Assembly: GCA_001564275.1 (NCBI GenBank) | Contig: LKND01000012.1 | Coordinates: forward strand, 1 to 45,237 | Direction of reading: 5' to 3' | Length of the DNA: 45,237 bases | DNA from: Natrialbaceae archaeon Tc-Br11_E2g14 | GTDB lineage: Archaea > Halobacteriota > Halobacteria > Halobacteriales > Natrialbaceae | In this document: positions 44,557-45,237 of the stretch, piece after piece | Numbering within the stretch: position 1 is the first letter of the stretch | Layout: every line of letters starts with the position of its first letter | Program-made: the position numbers and the translations under genes | The notes under the pieces: generated by a model | Told to the model about the DNA's origin: nothing | Databases searched by the model: none | Seen by the model: only the letters and a program-made list of their open reading frames with translations

Positions 44557-44793
44557 TTACAGCGGGGCAAGGGTCACGCCGGGAGTGATATCGCTGACGA
44601 CGTCACCGAGGGCCTCGATACCGCCCGCGACGAAGTCACCGATTGCACCGAGCAGGTCAGTCACGAAGTCCGGAACTGGATCGGGCAGTTCGTCTGGCGG
44701 GCCCTCTCCAGGTGTGGCGGCGGCGATACCCATCGTCCCGGTGAGGACGAACAGTGCGAGTGCAATCGTGAACAGCGGTCGAATCGGTCTCAT
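44557..44793 (-). CDS. Small exported protein, unrecognised
   Basis: A 78-residue protein with a clear signal peptide (1-26, MRPIRPLFTIALALFVLTG, AAA cleavage) and a mature peptide beginning TPGEGPPDELPDPVPDF with an amphipathic segment (DFVTDLLGAIGDFVAGGIEAL) and the end GVTLAPL. It is acidic and Pro-rich. A small secreted peptide or surface component is possible; no family known to me. It lies leftward upstream of the surface operon. Confidence 0.6.
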   Translation of the reverse strand: MRPIRPLFTIALALFVLTGTMGIAAATPGEGPPDELPDPVPDFVTDLLGAIGDFVAGGIEALGDVVSDITPGVTLAPL

Positions 44794-45072
44794 ACAGGGT
44801 GATCCAGGAGTCGACCGGTCTTCAACCCAGACAGTCTTGACCCCAATTCACTTTCGTTTTCGTTAATTTGCGTCCGTTTGACCGACCATCTCTCGGGATA
44901 TGTCTTTTCCGACACGTATGTCTCGAGCCAGCTGGCCGGAAAAATCGTGTCTACATCCCGGAGACCGCTACCGCTTCCCGGCGTCTCTACCCGGTGATTG
45001 CTCGGTCCGGGTTGGCAATCACCGATAGACAGTCACACCTAACGGTCTCATGACCTCCGACGGTACTCCCTA
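44794..45072. other. 279-base intergenic region
   Basis: Between two leftward genes. It contains a perfect 10-base inverted repeat (44993-45025) near the end of the DUF5789-like gene. A frame 44868-45053 on the plus strand is not supported. A weak TATA-like patch precedes the small exported protein. Confidence 0.4.
44993..45025 (-). terminator. Perfect 10-base inverted repeat downstream of the DUF5789-like gene
   Basis: CGGTGATTGC (44993-45002) and GCAATCACCG (45016-45025) are perfect reverse complements with a 13-base loop. It lies about 50 bases beyond the stop of the leftward gene ending at 45073, a position suitable for termination. A regulatory role is also possible. Confidence 0.4.
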
Positions 45073-45237
45073 TCAGAACGACTGGGGGGTCGGTGCGTAC
45101 GGGCTGCCAAGCGGCGTCGGATCACGATCGGAGTACCCGACACGGCCGACGGCCTTGTTACTCACCGCCGAGTAGACCGCCAGCCGTGCATCGTCGGCCG
45201 TATGGAAGGTCTCGCCCTCGAGGCGGGTGAGTACCTC
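45073..45237 (-). CDS. DUF5789-like family protein, 5' end outside window
   Basis: The 3' part of a leftward gene: 54 residues, EVLTRLEGETFHTADDARLA, then the VYSAVSNKAVGRVGYSDRD segment and the end TPQSF. The pattern 'GETFxxADDARLAVxxxVxxxAVGRxGYSDRxP' matches the small haloarchaeal DUF5789 family. The N-terminus lies beyond the window end. Function of the family is unknown to me. Confidence 0.65.
   Translation of the reverse strand, partial: EVLTRLEGETFHTADDARLAVYSAVSNKAVGRVGYSDRDPTPLGSPYAPTPQSF

Noticed and set aside
44868..45053. 61-codon frame on the plus strand near the end
   Set aside because: Atypical composition for haloarchaeal proteins (few acidic residues), overlaps a palindrome.

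Overview
The window is chromosomal DNA of a halophilic archaeon (class Halobacteria), most like the Natrialbales. The evidence is high GC with very frequent CTCGAG, strongly acidic proteins, A+T-rich TATA-like boxes 25-32 bases upstream of many start codons (the leaderless arrangement), and many haloarchaea-type families: thermosome, halophilic plant-type ferredoxins, a PGF-CTERM surface protein, a protein like 'conditioned medium-induced protein 4', a RlmE with a TRAM tail, and DUF5814-, DUF7556- and DUF5789-like proteins. The species assignment is inference. No rRNA, tRNA, CRISPR array, insertion sequence or prophage was seen.

Layout. 1-9 kb: amidohydrolase, an unrecognised polytopic membrane protein with a His-rich loop, a DUF5814-type helicase, a CDGSH protein, a MacB-like ABC exporter pair and ribose-5-phosphate isomerase. 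9-15.2 kb: an HTTM membrane protein, a duplicated-repeat membrane protein, the archaeal Dim2/Pno1-like KH protein, a lipoprotein and the thermosome. 15.2-22.5 kb: a hairpin-rich spacer with a cloverleaf-like fold, alanine dehydrogenase, pterin dehydratase, RlmE, an HTH-ferredoxin fusion, ketopantoate reductase, an NFU scaffold, a 55-residue DUF7556-like protein and a four-CBS protein. Two copies of a diverged repeat lie here near the ferredoxin and NFU genes. 22.5-31.3 kb: a two-CBS protein, glycyl-tRNA synthetase, a translationally coupled DUF4177/membrane pair, divergent UspA genes, a DHH phosphoesterase, a membrane-tethered ferredoxin, an HEFAH metalloprotease-like protein and a HAD hydrolase. 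31.4-35.1 kb: a FAD-Rieske oxidoreductase, a Sua5/YrdC enzyme, a solitary Cas4-like protein with an apparently degenerate nuclease site, and the Cmi4-like protein. 35.2-41.1 kb: an HdrD/FadF-like iron-sulfur membrane protein, a lutC-lutB (LUD) operon in which LutB carries a C-terminal cysteine-rich domain, and a class I glutamine amidotransferase. 41.3-45.2 kb: three cell-surface genes, a 78-residue exported protein and the 3' part of a DUF5789-like gene.

How genes work together. The clearest operons are the ABC pair (ATGA overlap), lutC-lutB (ATGAGTAA overlap), DUF4177/membrane protein (ATGAGTGA overlap), and the surface cluster in which a coiled-coil secreted protein and a PGF-CTERM protein overlap by ATGA, downstream of a membrane-anchored winged-helix regulator. 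The regulator and the PGF-CTERM protein share the same extracellular domain. This makes the surface cluster the best candidate in the window for an undescribed system: a one-component envelope sensor with a paralogous surface-attached decoy or ligand-binding partner. Other notable items are the inactive-looking Cas4-like protein, the cloverleaf with stable GCGAAGC hairpins, and mini-ORFs overlapping the starts of rpiA and glyS.
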